Shown: one piece after another, positions 1 to 7,017 of the stretch | Numbering within the stretch: position 1 is the stretch's first letter | Layout of the letters: each line of letters opens with the position of its first letter | Assembly (NCBI GenBank): GCA_035623275.1 | Contig: DASPTT010000101.1 | Span: 1 to 16,780 of the forward strand | Length of the DNA stretch: 16,780 bases | Origin: DASPTT01 sp035623275 | GTDB taxonomy: Bacteria > Actinomycetota > Acidimicrobiia > Acidimicrobiales > UBA8190 | Direction of reading: 5' to 3' | The notes under the pieces: model-generated | The model's input: only the letters and a program-made list of their open reading frames with translations | Databases searched by the model: none | Told to the model about the DNA's origin: nothing | Translations under genes and position numbers: made by a program

Positions 1-32
1 GCAAATCGAAAACGTCATTCTCAGGGAGCCCC

Positions 33-1334
33 ATGGCCGGGATCGATGACTTCATCCTGATCAGCGTCGACGACCATCTGATCGAGCCGCCCGATCTCTT
101 CGTGAACCACCTCCCGGCCAAGTACCTCGACGAGGCACCGAAGCTGGTGCGCAACGACGAGGGATCGGACGTCTGGGTCTTCGGGCCGGCCGTGATCGAG
201 ACCGCCGCCCTGAACGCGGTGGCGGGGAGGCCGAAGGAGGAGTACGGGCTCGAGCCCCAGAGCCTCGACGAGGTCCGCCCAGGTTGCTACGACGTCGCCG
301 AGCGGGTCAAGGACATGGACGCCGGCGGGGTGCTGGCATCGATGAACTTCCCCTCGTTCCCCACCTTCACGGCCCGCGTCTTCAAGGCCAAGGACGACGA
401 CCTCGCCAACGCCCTGGTGCGCGCCTACAACGACTGGCACATCGACGAGTGGTGCGGGAGCTACCCGGGGCGCTTCATCCCGCTGGCCGTGCCGGCCATC
501 TGGGACGCCGAGCAGACGGCGGCCGAGATCCGGCGGATGTCGGCCAAGGGCTGTCATTCGCTGAGCTTCACCGAGAACCCGGCGGCGCTCGGCTACCCGA
601 GCTTCCACGACGAGTACTGGGACCCCGTGTGGCGGGCCTGCTGCGACACCGCGACGGTGCTGTCGATCCACCTGGGGTCATCGGGGCGGTTGTCCATCCC
701 GGCCGTCGACTCGCCGCCCGACGTCATGATCACGTTGCAGCCGATGAACATCCAGTCCGCCGCGGCCGACCTGCTGTGGTCGCGGGTCCTGAAGAACTTC
801 CCGGACCTCCGGGTCGCCCTGTCGGAGGGTGGGACCGGCTGGATCCCGTACTTCCTCGAGCGGGTCGACCGCACATTCGAGATGCACCACGCCTGGACGC
901 TCCAGGACTTCGGCGGGCGCCTGCCCAGCGACGTCTTCCGGGAGCACTTCCTCACCTGCTTCATCAGCGACCCGGTCGGCGTGGCCCTGCGGGACCGCAT
1001 CGGCATCGACAACATCGCGTGGGAGGCCGACTACCCCCACAGCGACTCCATGTGGCCCGAGGCCCCCGAGGAGCTGGGACGGGTCTTCGCCGACAACGGG
1101 GTCTCCGACACGGACGTCGCCAGGATGACGCACGAGAACGCCATGCGGTGGTACTCGTTCGACCCCTTCGCCCACGTGCCCAGGGAGCAGGCGACGGTCG
1201 GCGCGCTGCGAGCCAAAGCGGCCGGTCACGACGTCTCCGTCATGTCGCGCAGCACGCGCGTGCGCACGCCCGACGAGAAGCTCGAGGGCTTCCGCCAGCG
1301 CGCCCGCCGGGCGGTGGCCGCGGCCGGGAGCTGA
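33..1334 (+). CDS. Amidohydrolase (amidohydrolase_2, ACMSD-like TIM barrel)
   Basis: This 433-residue protein resembles the metal-dependent amidohydrolases related to aminocarboxymuconate-semialdehyde decarboxylase, which hydrolyse or decarboxylate small ring-derived acids in the cytosol. The N-terminal strand carries SVDDHLIEPPDLF (residues 11-23), where D13-x-H15 stands at the usual first metal motif. H213 in SIHLG and D333 within EADYPHSDSMWP (331-342) are candidate further ligands; the latter is the typical C-terminal signature of this group. The ATG follows AGGGAG at 23-28 by only 4 nt. It heads a tightly packed plus-strand operon; the next gene starts 32 nt downstream. Related genes are frequent in actinobacterial clusters for steroids and other cyclic compounds. 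The substrate is unknown, and either a hydrolase or a decarboxylase is possible. The promoter lies beyond the left edge. Confidence 0.85.
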   Translation: MAGIDDFILISVDDHLIEPPDLFVNHLPAKYLDEAPKLVRNDEGSDVWVFGPAVIETAALNAVAGRPKEEYGLEPQSLDEVRPGCYDVAERVKDMDAGGVLASMNFPSFPTFTARVFKAKDDDLANALVRAYNDWHIDEWCGSYPGRFIPLAVPAIWDAEQTAAEIRRMSAKGCHSLSFTENPAALGYPSFHDEYWDPVWRACCDTATVLSIHLGSSGRLSIPAVDSPPDVMITLQPMNIQSAAADLLWSRVLKNFPDLRVALSEGGTGWIPYFLERVDRTFEMHHAWTLQDFGGRLPSDVFREHFLTCFISDPVGVALRDRIGIDNIAWEADYPHSDSMWPEAPEELGRVFADNGVSDTDVARMTHENAMRWYSFDPFAHVPREQATVGALRAKAAGHDVSVMSRSTRVRTPDEKLEGFRQRARRAVAAAGS

Positions 1335-1366
1335 GGGCGGGCGGAGCGCACGGCAAGGGGGAGGCG

Positions 1367-2713
1367 ATGGCGAAGCGACAGATGTCGTTGGTGGGCTTCA
1401 TGCAGGCGGGCAGCACGACCGTCTACGCCGGCTCGTGGCGCCACCCGGCCACCGAGCACGGGTTCCTGACCGCGGGCTACTACGCCAAGCTCGGCCGCAC
1501 CCTGGAAGAAGGGTGCTTCGACATGATGTTCTTCGACGACCGGTTGGCCATGCCCGGCATCTACGGCGGGTCGGTGGCCGATGCCGTCCGTCTGGGTGCG
1601 AGGCCCGTGAAGCTGGATCTGTCCGTGGTCCTCGGCGTGATCGCCGGCGCCACCGAGCACATCGGGCTGGGGGCAACCTACTCGACCACCTACTACTCCC
1701 CCTTCCACGTGGCCCGCACCTTCGCCACGCTCGACCACCTGACCGGCGGGCGCGCCGCGTGGAACGTCGTCACCTCCGTCAACGACAGCGAGGCGCAGAA
1801 CTACGGGTTCGACGAGCACATCCCCCACGACGCGCGCTACGACCGGGCCGACGAGTTCCTGGAGGCGACCACCGGGCTGTGGGACACCTGGGACGACGAC
1901 GCCCTGGTGCTCGACCGGGCCGCGGGCATCTTCGCCGATCCGGCCAAGGTGCACGAGCTCGGCTACGACGGCAAGTGGTTCCATGTCCGCGGCCCCCTCA
2001 CCGTCCCCCGCTCGCCCCAGGGACGGCCGGTGCTCCTGCAGGCGGGGTCCTCGGGGCGCGGCCGAGAGTTCGCGGCGCGCTGGGCCGAGCTGATCTTCAC
2101 CGGCGACCCCGACATCGACATCGCCCGCTCGCACTACAAGGACCAGAAGGAGCGCGTGGCGGCCGCGGGCCGGGCCCCGGAGTCGGTCAAGATGCTGCCG
2201 ATGGTGTACACCGTCCTGGGCGAGTCGCGCGCGCATGCCGAGGAGCGCGAGCAGCTCTTCCTCGACGAGCTCGTCGACCCCATGGCCTCGCTGACCCTCC
2301 TGTCGGAGCTCATGAACCACGACTTCTCCGGCATGGCGCTCGACGCCCCCATCACCGACGAGCTGGTCGAGTCGGTCTCCGGCATCAGGGGGCTGGTGCA
2401 GAACCTCCGGGCCCACATCGGCGGCACCGTCACCCTGGCCGATCTGGCAGGACATCGGGCGACGCTCCTGCAGGGGCCGCGCTTCGTGGGCACCGGGCCG
2501 GAGGTGGCCGACCAGATGGAGCACTGGATGGAGGCCGGGGCGTGCGACGGCTTCGTGATCGCGGCCACGCACACCCCCGGCGCCTACGAGGACATGGTCC
2601 GCCTGGTGGTCCCCGAGCTCCGGCGTCGCGGGGTCTTCCGCGACCGCTACACGGGGACGACGCTGCGCGACACGCTGGGGCTGGCCCGGCCGGCGGGAGC
2701 CGCCCGTGCCTGA
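1367..2713 (+). CDS. LLM-class flavin-dependent monooxygenase (NtaA/SnaA/DszA type)
   Basis: This 448-residue protein belongs to the bacterial luciferase-like superfamily, in the NtaA/SnaA/DszA/SoxA subgroup that hydroxylates or cleaves substrates using reduced FMN delivered by a separate flavin reductase. Diagnostic stretches are FFDDRL (55-60), ATYSTTYYSPFHVARTFATL (103-122), the AAWNVVTS signature (130-137), NYGFDEHIPHDARYDRADEF (145-164) and QAGSSGRGREFAARWAELIF (225-244), the usual flavin-phosphate region. The length is normal for the family, so the gene looks intact. I chose the ATG at 1367 because AAGGGGGAGG lies just upstream; the frame is open further 5' but that part is the shadow of the preceding gene. 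Its stop codon overlaps the start of the next small ORF by 8 nt. No flavin reductase gene is visible in the window. The substrate is not predictable. Confidence 0.9.
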   Translation: MAKRQMSLVGFMQAGSTTVYAGSWRHPATEHGFLTAGYYAKLGRTLEEGCFDMMFFDDRLAMPGIYGGSVADAVRLGARPVKLDLSVVLGVIAGATEHIGLGATYSTTYYSPFHVARTFATLDHLTGGRAAWNVVTSVNDSEAQNYGFDEHIPHDARYDRADEFLEATTGLWDTWDDDALVLDRAAGIFADPAKVHELGYDGKWFHVRGPLTVPRSPQGRPVLLQAGSSGRGREFAARWAELIFTGDPDIDIARSHYKDQKERVAAAGRAPESVKMLPMVYTVLGESRAHAEEREQLFLDELVDPMASLTLLSELMNHDFSGMALDAPITDELVESVSGIRGLVQNLRAHIGGTVTLADLAGHRATLLQGPRFVGTGPEVADQMEHWMEAGACDGFVIAATHTPGAYEDMVRLVVPELRRRGVFRDRYTGTTLRDTLGLARPAGAARA

Positions 2714-2909
2714 CGGGCGGCGGGGCACGCTGGTGGCCGGCGCCGACACCGGCGCGCCCGGCGACCGCCCCCGCGACCGCATGGGCGAACTGTCGCCCAC
2801 CTTCACCGCCAACCGCGCCGTCGACGCCATTCCCGCCGTGTGCGCGGCGGCGCCGGGCATCCGCACCAGCGTCGAGCTGCCCCCCATCGTCCCCGTCCTC
2901 GGAGGCTGA
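2706..2909 (+). pseudogene. Remnant of a DapB-like/diaminopentanoate dehydrogenase C-terminus (67 aa)
   Basis: A 67-codon frame starts with GTG inside the end of the monooxygenase gene and stops 5 nt before the next gene. GGGAG at 2695-2699 lies 6 nt upstream of the GTG, so it could be translated by coupling. The second half, containing TANRAVDAIPAVCAAAPGI (about residues 37-55) followed by VELPPI, resembles the extreme C-terminus of actinobacterial NAD(P)H-dependent dihydrodipicolinate-reductase-like or 2,4-diaminopentanoate dehydrogenase-like proteins, as I recall them (about 350 residues). The Rossmann domain and most of the C-terminal domain are missing. My reading is a deletion remnant kept in frame within the operon; the alternative is an authentic small protein. 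The family match comes from memory and was not searched. Confidence 0.5.
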
Positions 2910-2914
2910 CCGTC

Positions 2915-4165
2915 ATGCGCATCCCACGACCGCCAGCCATCCATTTGCGCAGCAGCCGCATGCTCGACGTGGTCAAGGGCGAGCTCCTCGAGCCCGGCAA
3001 CCTGCTGGTCGTCGGCGAGCACATCGCCGAGGTCATGCCGAGCACCGTGCCGTCGGAGGCGGTGCCCATCGACCTCGGAGACCTGACCCTGCTCCCCGGG
3101 CTGATGGACATGGAGGTCAACCTCCTCCTCGGCGGACCGGACCACCGCAGCCCGCTCAACCCGGTGCAGGACGACCCGGCGCTGCGCACCCTCCGGGCCG
3201 TGGCCAACGCCCGCCGGACCCTGCAGGCCGGGTTCACCACGGTGCGCAACCTGGGCCTCTTCGTGCAGACCGGCGGGCTCCTGCTCGACGTGGCCCTCAA
3301 GAAGGCCATCGACCTGGGATGGTTCGAGGGGCCCCGGGTGGTCCCGGCCGGCCACGCCATCACGCCGACGGGCGGCCACCTCGACCCGACCATGTTCCAG
3401 GCCCTGGCGCCGCACATCATGCCCCTGACCGTCGAGGAGGGCATCGCCGACGGCGTCGACGAGGTGCGCCGGGCCGTGCGCTACCAGATCAAGCACGGGG
3501 CCCAGCTCATCAAGGTGTGCGCCTCGGGTGGCGTGATGTCGCACGCCGGCACGGCCGGCGCGCAGCAGTACTCGGACGAGGAGCTGGCGGCGGTGGTCGA
3601 CGAGGCGCACCGCGCCGGGTTGCGGGTGGCGGCGCACGCCCACGGCGACGACGGCATCCGCGCCGCCATCGAGGCGGGGATCGACTGCATCGAGCACGGC
3701 TCGCTCATGACCGACGAGACCCTCGACCTGCTCATCGAGCGAGAGCGGTTCCTCGTGCCCACCACGTACCTGGCCGACGGCATGGACGTGTCCAACGCCC
3801 CCCCCGAGCTCCAGGCCAAGGCGGCCGAGGTGTTCCCGAAGGCCAAGGAGACGATCCGCAAGGCCGTGGCGCGCGGGGCGCGCATCGCCTGCGGAACCGA
3901 CGCGCCGGCGATCCCCCACGGCCGCAACGCCAAGGAGCTCGTCGCGCTGGTCGACCGGGGCATGTCGCCGTTGCAGGCCATCCGCGCCGCCACCACCGTG
4001 TCCGCCGAGCTCATCGACGTCGACGACCGGGGGCGCCTCGACGCCGGGCTCCTCGCGGACGTGATCGCCGTCCCGGGCGACCCCCTGGCCGACATCGGGG
4101 TGACCGAGGACGTCCGGTTCGTGATGAAGGGCGGCGCCGTCTACAAAGAGGCCGGCAGCGCCTAA
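2915..4165 (+). CDS. Amidohydrolase-family protein (imidazolonepropionase/Xaa-Pro dipeptidase-like) with ExN in place of HxH
   Basis: This 416-residue protein has the amidohydrolase_1 architecture: a small beta-sandwich from N- and C-terminal strands around a TIM barrel. After the LLPG turn (59-62) the usual D-M-H-x-H metal motif reads D65-M-E67-V-N69, so both first-strand histidines are replaced. The remaining ligands are present: K200 in LIKVCASGGVMSH (the normally carboxylated lysine), H241 in AAHAHGD, H261 in IEHGS and D329 in CGTDAP. The C-terminal LADVIAVPGDPLADI is typical of the family. The ATG at 2915 is preceded by GGAGG (2901-2905) with 9 nt spacing. It lies 5 nt after the remnant ORF and 29 nt before the cupin. 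Family members hydrolyse cyclic amides, lactams or dipeptides. The ExN change suggests a mononuclear or otherwise altered metal site; it may be characteristic of an actinobacterial subfamily. Confidence 0.88.
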   Translation: MRIPRPPAIHLRSSRMLDVVKGELLEPGNLLVVGEHIAEVMPSTVPSEAVPIDLGDLTLLPGLMDMEVNLLLGGPDHRSPLNPVQDDPALRTLRAVANARRTLQAGFTTVRNLGLFVQTGGLLLDVALKKAIDLGWFEGPRVVPAGHAITPTGGHLDPTMFQALAPHIMPLTVEEGIADGVDEVRRAVRYQIKHGAQLIKVCASGGVMSHAGTAGAQQYSDEELAAVVDEAHRAGLRVAAHAHGDDGIRAAIEAGIDCIEHGSLMTDETLDLLIERERFLVPTTYLADGMDVSNAPPELQAKAAEVFPKAKETIRKAVARGARIACGTDAPAIPHGRNAKELVALVDRGMSPLQAIRAATTVSAELIDVDDRGRLDAGLLADVIAVPGDPLADIGVTEDVRFVMKGGAVYKEAGSA

Positions 4166-4194
4166 CCTTTCTGCAGCAAGACCCGGGAGGATCC

Positions 4195-4677
4195 ATGGCC
4201 ATCGCCTTCGATCTCGCACCCGCCGCCATCCACCGCGGCGAGCGCGACCTGCCCTTTGTGACACTGCCCGATTCGATCCGCATGCAGGTCCTCCAGATCG
4301 ACCTGGCCAACGGCGTGTGGGTCATCCGCTCGCTGTTCCCACCGGGGCTGACGGTCCAGACGCACAAGCACACGGGGCCCGTCTACGCCTTCACCCAGTC
4401 CGGGCGCTGGCACTACCTCGAGAGCCCCGAGGCGCTGAACACCGCCGGCTCGTACCTGTTCGAGCCGGCGGGCTCGGTGCACACGCTGCACGTGCCCGCC
4501 GACAACCGGGGCGACACCGACGTGTGGTTCGTCATCCACGGCGCCAACCTCAACCTGACCGCCGAAGGCGACGTCGAGCTCGTCATCGACGCGGCGAGCG
4601 TCCTCGCCGGCTACCGGGCGATGTGCAAGTCGCAGCACGGGATCAGCGACCCGCCCGTGGTCGTCGTGCGGTCCTGA
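4195..4677 (+). CDS. Cupin protein, 2,4'-dihydroxyacetophenone dioxygenase-like
   Basis: This 160-residue single-domain cupin resembles 2,4'-dihydroxyacetophenone dioxygenase and ChrR-type cupins. The first cupin motif contains H57-x-H59 (TVQTHKHTGPVYAF) followed by the glycine turn SGRWHYLE (69-76). The second contains FEPAGSVHTLHVP (89-101) with H96 as the likely third histidine. The characterised dioxygenase uses one non-haem iron to cleave the C-C bond between carbonyl and hydroxymethyl carbons of an aryl ketone, giving a carboxylic acid and formate. The ATG follows GGGAGG by 4-5 nt, and the stop is 2 nt before the alcohol dehydrogenase start, which implies coupled expression. The fold call is strong; the substrate is an inference from family resemblance. 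Confidence 0.82.
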   Translation: MAIAFDLAPAAIHRGERDLPFVTLPDSIRMQVLQIDLANGVWVIRSLFPPGLTVQTHKHTGPVYAFTQSGRWHYLESPEALNTAGSYLFEPAGSVHTLHVPADNRGDTDVWFVIHGANLNLTAEGDVELVIDAASVLAGYRAMCKSQHGISDPPVVVVRS

Positions 4678-4679
4678 CG

Positions 4680-5690
4680 GTGCGCGCCGCGGTCCTCGCC
4701 GGCACGGGCGGACAGCTCGAGATCACCGAGGTCGACGACCCCGTCCCCGGTCCGGGCGAGGTGGTGGCCCGGGTGCGCGCCTGTGGCATCTGCGGGAGCG
4801 ACCTCCACATCGCCAGCCTGGTCGCGACCCCCGGCACCATCATGGGCCACGAGATCGCCGGCGTCGTCGAGCGCGTGGGCGAGGGCGTCGACGACCGGTG
4901 GGCGCCCGGCACCCGCGTCACGGCGCGGCCCTTCGCCAGCTGCGGGAGCTGTCGCTTCTGCCGCGTCGGTCGGGCGGACCACTGCGCGCAGTTCCACCTG
5001 CTGGGCTTCACCCTGCCCGGGGGGTTCGCCGAGCGGGTCCTGCTCAGTGCGGACGAGCTCTACACACTGCCCGCCTCGCTCACCGGCCCCGAGCAGGCGC
5101 TGGTCGAGCCGCTGGCCGTGGCCCTCCACGGGCTGCGCCGTGCCGGTCTCGGCGCCGGCGAGCCGCTGGCCGTGCTGGGCGCCGGCCCCATCGGCCTGGC
5201 CGTGACCGCCTGGGCCCGGGCACTGGGCGCCGGACCCGCCGTGGTGAGCGACCCTGTGGCCCGGCGCCGGTCCTTGGCGACGGCCCTGGGGGCGGAGGTG
5301 GTGGTGGACCCCATCACCGAGGACGTGGCCGACGCCTGCGAGCGCGCCGCTGGCGGTGCCCCGCCGGTGGTGATGGAGTGCTCCGGCAAGCCCGGGATGA
5401 TCGACCAGGCCATGCGCCTCGCCGCCGTGGACGGGCGGGTCGGGGTCGTCGGCGCGTGCATGACGCGCGACACCCTGTTCCCGTTCAACGGATTGCACAA
5501 GGAGCTCGACATCCGCTTCGCCCTGTACTACGACCGCCGGGACTTCGTCGACACGTTGCGCTGCCTCGACGACGGGACGCTGGTGGTCGACGGCCTCGTC
5601 ACCGACGTGATCGACCTCGACGGGCTGCCGGGCACCTTCGCCACGCTGCTGGCCGGTGCCGACACGGGCAAGGTCGTCGTCGTCCCCTGA
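4680..5690 (+). CDS. Zinc-dependent medium-chain alcohol dehydrogenase
   Basis: This 336-residue protein is a classic zinc medium-chain dehydrogenase/reductase that oxidises an alcohol or diol with NAD(P). Catalytic zinc ligands are visible: C38 in GICGSDLH (36-43), H57-E58 in MGHE, and E143 in LVEPLAVALH. The structural zinc lobe has four cysteines, C88, C91, C94 and C102. The Rossmann motif is GAGPIG (167-172), and D191 at the end of the second strand (VVSDP) suggests NAD preference. The start is GTG at 4680, 2 nt after the cupin stop; no separate Shine-Dalgarno is obvious, which fits translational coupling. It is the last gene of the plus-strand operon and converges with the minus-strand gene ending at 5744. 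The length is near the family norm and nothing looks broken. The substrate is unknown. Confidence 0.9.
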   Translation: MRAAVLAGTGGQLEITEVDDPVPGPGEVVARVRACGICGSDLHIASLVATPGTIMGHEIAGVVERVGEGVDDRWAPGTRVTARPFASCGSCRFCRVGRADHCAQFHLLGFTLPGGFAERVLLSADELYTLPASLTGPEQALVEPLAVALHGLRRAGLGAGEPLAVLGAGPIGLAVTAWARALGAGPAVVSDPVARRRSLATALGAEVVVDPITEDVADACERAAGGAPPVVMECSGKPGMIDQAMRLAAVDGRVGVVGACMTRDTLFPFNGLHKELDIRFALYYDRRDFVDTLRCLDDGTLVVDGLVTDVIDLDGLPGTFATLLAGADTGKVVVVP

Positions 5691-5743
5691 CGCGCCCGGC
5701 CGGCGCCCCGCCCGACGGCGACGGCCCCCCGGGAGTGCCCCGG
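5691..5743. terminator. Possible hairpin between convergent genes
   Basis: The 53-nt gap between two convergent stop codons contains GCGCC (5692-5696) and its complement GGCGC (5702-5706) around a 5-nt loop, starting 2 nt after the alcohol dehydrogenase stop. No T-run follows on either strand. It could act as a U-less terminator of the type proposed in actinobacteria, but short GC hairpins are common in such DNA, so this is weak evidence. Confidence 0.25.
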
Positions 5744-6877
5744 TCAGCCCTCGCTGGGACCGCGCCTGAGCTCCACGGGCACGTACTCGGGGTCGTCGGG
5801 CGTCCGCATGCTGAAGCGCCACTTGCAGCAGACGTCTCCGGGGTCCTTGCGCGGCGGGATGGCCAGGATCTCGACCTTCATGTTCGGGTTGTACATCTTG
5901 GTCGTGACGATCATCGACTTCGGGCACGTCGAGTGGCAGTTCTTCTCCAGGATGTCCGGCCTGCCCATCTGCTCCCACTGGTCGGCGGCGACGCAGCGGT
6001 TGAAGGTCATGACCCCGACCTCTTCCTCGGGCATCTCGAAGGAGACGTCGAACGCCTTGCCCGGCAGCGCCGTGGCGTCGCACTGCAGGTCCTTCATCCA
6101 GTCGGCGACGGTGTCGCCGTCGATGCCCAGGTACTCGGCCTTGAGCCGCTTCGCCCCCGGAAGCACCGTCTCGCCCCACAGGGTCCACTGGATGTCGAAC
6201 ATGACGTCGAGCCCGTAGCGGACGACGACCTGCGCGGCCCAGGCCTCGATGCACTGGAGCAGGTACTCGTGGCTCCCGAGCAGCCATCGGACGAGCTCCG
6301 GCTTGGACAGCTCGGCCGTGTCGGGCCGCGGGCTGAACAGCCCCGCGTAGTCGACCCTGGTGTGCGCCCGCGCGTCCTCGGGCACGTGCCGATTGGGGTC
6401 CTCGTAGGCCGTGTCGGCGGGGAGGAACTCGCCCTTCATGCGCTCGAGCTCGGGCACCACCTGGTCGTTCCAGCCTGCCCACTCGAGCTCGGCCATCACC
6501 TCGGTGCCGTATCGCCTGGACAGCTCCGCCGCCCAGGCGTCGAGGCACAGCGTCCGGTAGGCCTCCACCCACGGGAGGAACCTCGTCGCCAGGGCCTCGC
6601 GTGAGAAGTCGGTCAGGCGCATCTCCTGCCGGTAGGGCCCGCTGTAGTCGGGCAGTTCGGCGCCCGAGTCGACGTCGAGCTGGTCGCGGATGTCGAGGTC
6701 GGCCTTCGGATACGTGACCGAGTCGTCCACCCGGGCGAACTTGGGGTAGTTGGTCAGGTCCACCCCGAGCATCAGCACGAAGTCGTCGGCGACGGCGCCC
6801 TCCTCCTGCAGGTGTGCCCCTGGCTTGCGGATCTCGAGGAACCCCTCGAGCTGCTCGTCGGTCGTCGGTTCTGACAC
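5744..6877 (-). CDS. Unrecognised protein with internal duplication and Cys-rich C-terminus
   Basis: This is a 377-residue cytosolic-looking protein; I see no signal peptide or membrane segment. Two similar helical segments of about 64 residues occur at 89-152 and 187-250, sharing D/EAWAA, RYG-x-x/D-VM, W near W136/W234 and a closing K-x-E-F/Y-L. The C-terminal third holds six cysteines (C266, C295, C314, C318, C350, C351), including C314-HST-C318 and the adjacent pair C350-C351. The cysteine-bearing tail loosely recalls DUF6125 or L-2-amino-thiazoline-4-carboxylate hydrolase-like proteins, but I cannot assign it. The GTG at 6877 is favoured because GAGGAGG lies 6 nt upstream; an ATG at 6943 gives a 22-residue Arg-rich extension without a comparable site. 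It is divergent from a TetR gene and preceded by a good promoter with a palindrome in its spacer. Confidence 0.75.
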   Translation of the reverse strand: MSEPTTDEQLEGFLEIRKPGAHLQEEGAVADDFVLMLGVDLTNYPKFARVDDSVTYPKADLDIRDQLDVDSGAELPDYSGPYRQEMRLTDFSREALATRFLPWVEAYRTLCLDAWAAELSRRYGTEVMAELEWAGWNDQVVPELERMKGEFLPADTAYEDPNRHVPEDARAHTRVDYAGLFSPRPDTAELSKPELVRWLLGSHEYLLQCIEAWAAQVVVRYGLDVMFDIQWTLWGETVLPGAKRLKAEYLGIDGDTVADWMKDLQCDATALPGKAFDVSFEMPEEEVGVMTFNRCVAADQWEQMGRPDILEKNCHSTCPKSMIVTTKMYNPNMKVEILAIPPRKDPGDVCCKWRFSMRTPDDPEYVPVELRRGPSEG

Positions 6878-6967
6878 CACTCGCCTCCTCGGGCTCGTCC
6901 CCCACGGGTCGCGCGCCAGATCGGCCTCGCGTCCTGGGAGCACGCGTGCGACGCCGATCGACCCCGC

Positions 6968-6995
6968 AGGATAGCCGATCGGCTAGTCGTTGCAA
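6968..6995 (-). promoter_or_regulatory. Sigma70-type promoter for the 5744-6877 gene
   Basis: Read on the minus strand, TTGCAA (6995-6990) and TATCCT (6973-6968) are separated by 16 bp, a near-consensus -35/-10 pair. The predicted transcript would start near 6961 and give a leader of roughly 80 nt before the GTG at 6877. The spacer contains the TAGCCGATCGGCTA palindrome, so a repressor bound there would block RNA polymerase. Confidence 0.6.
6972..6985. promoter_or_regulatory. Perfect 14-bp palindrome, probable TetR operator
   Basis: TAGCCGATCGGCTA is perfectly self-complementary. It lies between the divergent 5744-6877 gene and the TetR gene at 7018, inside the spacer of the minus-strand promoter and about 33 bp before the TetR start. 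Related partial sequences, GCCGATCG (6953-6960) and CGGCTA (7002-7007), flank it. TetR dimers commonly bind palindromes of this size in the divergent region next to their own gene, so control of both genes is the simplest inference. Confidence 0.6.
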
Positions 6996-7005
6996 GCCTG
7001 GCGGC

Positions 7006-7017
7006 TAGGGTCGGCCC
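7006..7017 (+). promoter_or_regulatory. Probable leaderless -10 element of the TetR gene
   Basis: TAGGGT (7006-7011) is followed by 6 nt and then the ATG at 7018. There is no Shine-Dalgarno sequence. The TANNNT-N6-start arrangement is typical of leaderless actinobacterial transcripts. No clear -35 is visible; the 17-bp position would overlap the upstream palindrome. Confidence 0.45.

Noticed and set aside
284..1366. Open upstream extension of the LLM monooxygenase frame
   Set aside because: It overlaps the first amidohydrolase in another frame; the ATG at 1367 has a strong ribosome site and gives the normal family length.
1226..4264. Very long open frame on the minus strand (about 1000 codons)
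   Set aside because: It lies antisense to three well-supported genes, has low-complexity Arg/Gly/His/Val-rich composition and no domain motifs; such shadows are expected at this GC content.
6878..6943. ATG at 6943 as start of the Cys-rich protein
   Set aside because: It adds an Arg-rich 22-residue leader, while GAGGAGG sits 6 nt before the GTG at 6877. Not excluded, since the predicted transcript would include 6943.
4611..6995. Minus-strand open frame of about 790 codons
   Set aside because: It runs antisense to the alcohol dehydrogenase and out of frame with the 5744-6877 gene, with no recognisable motif.
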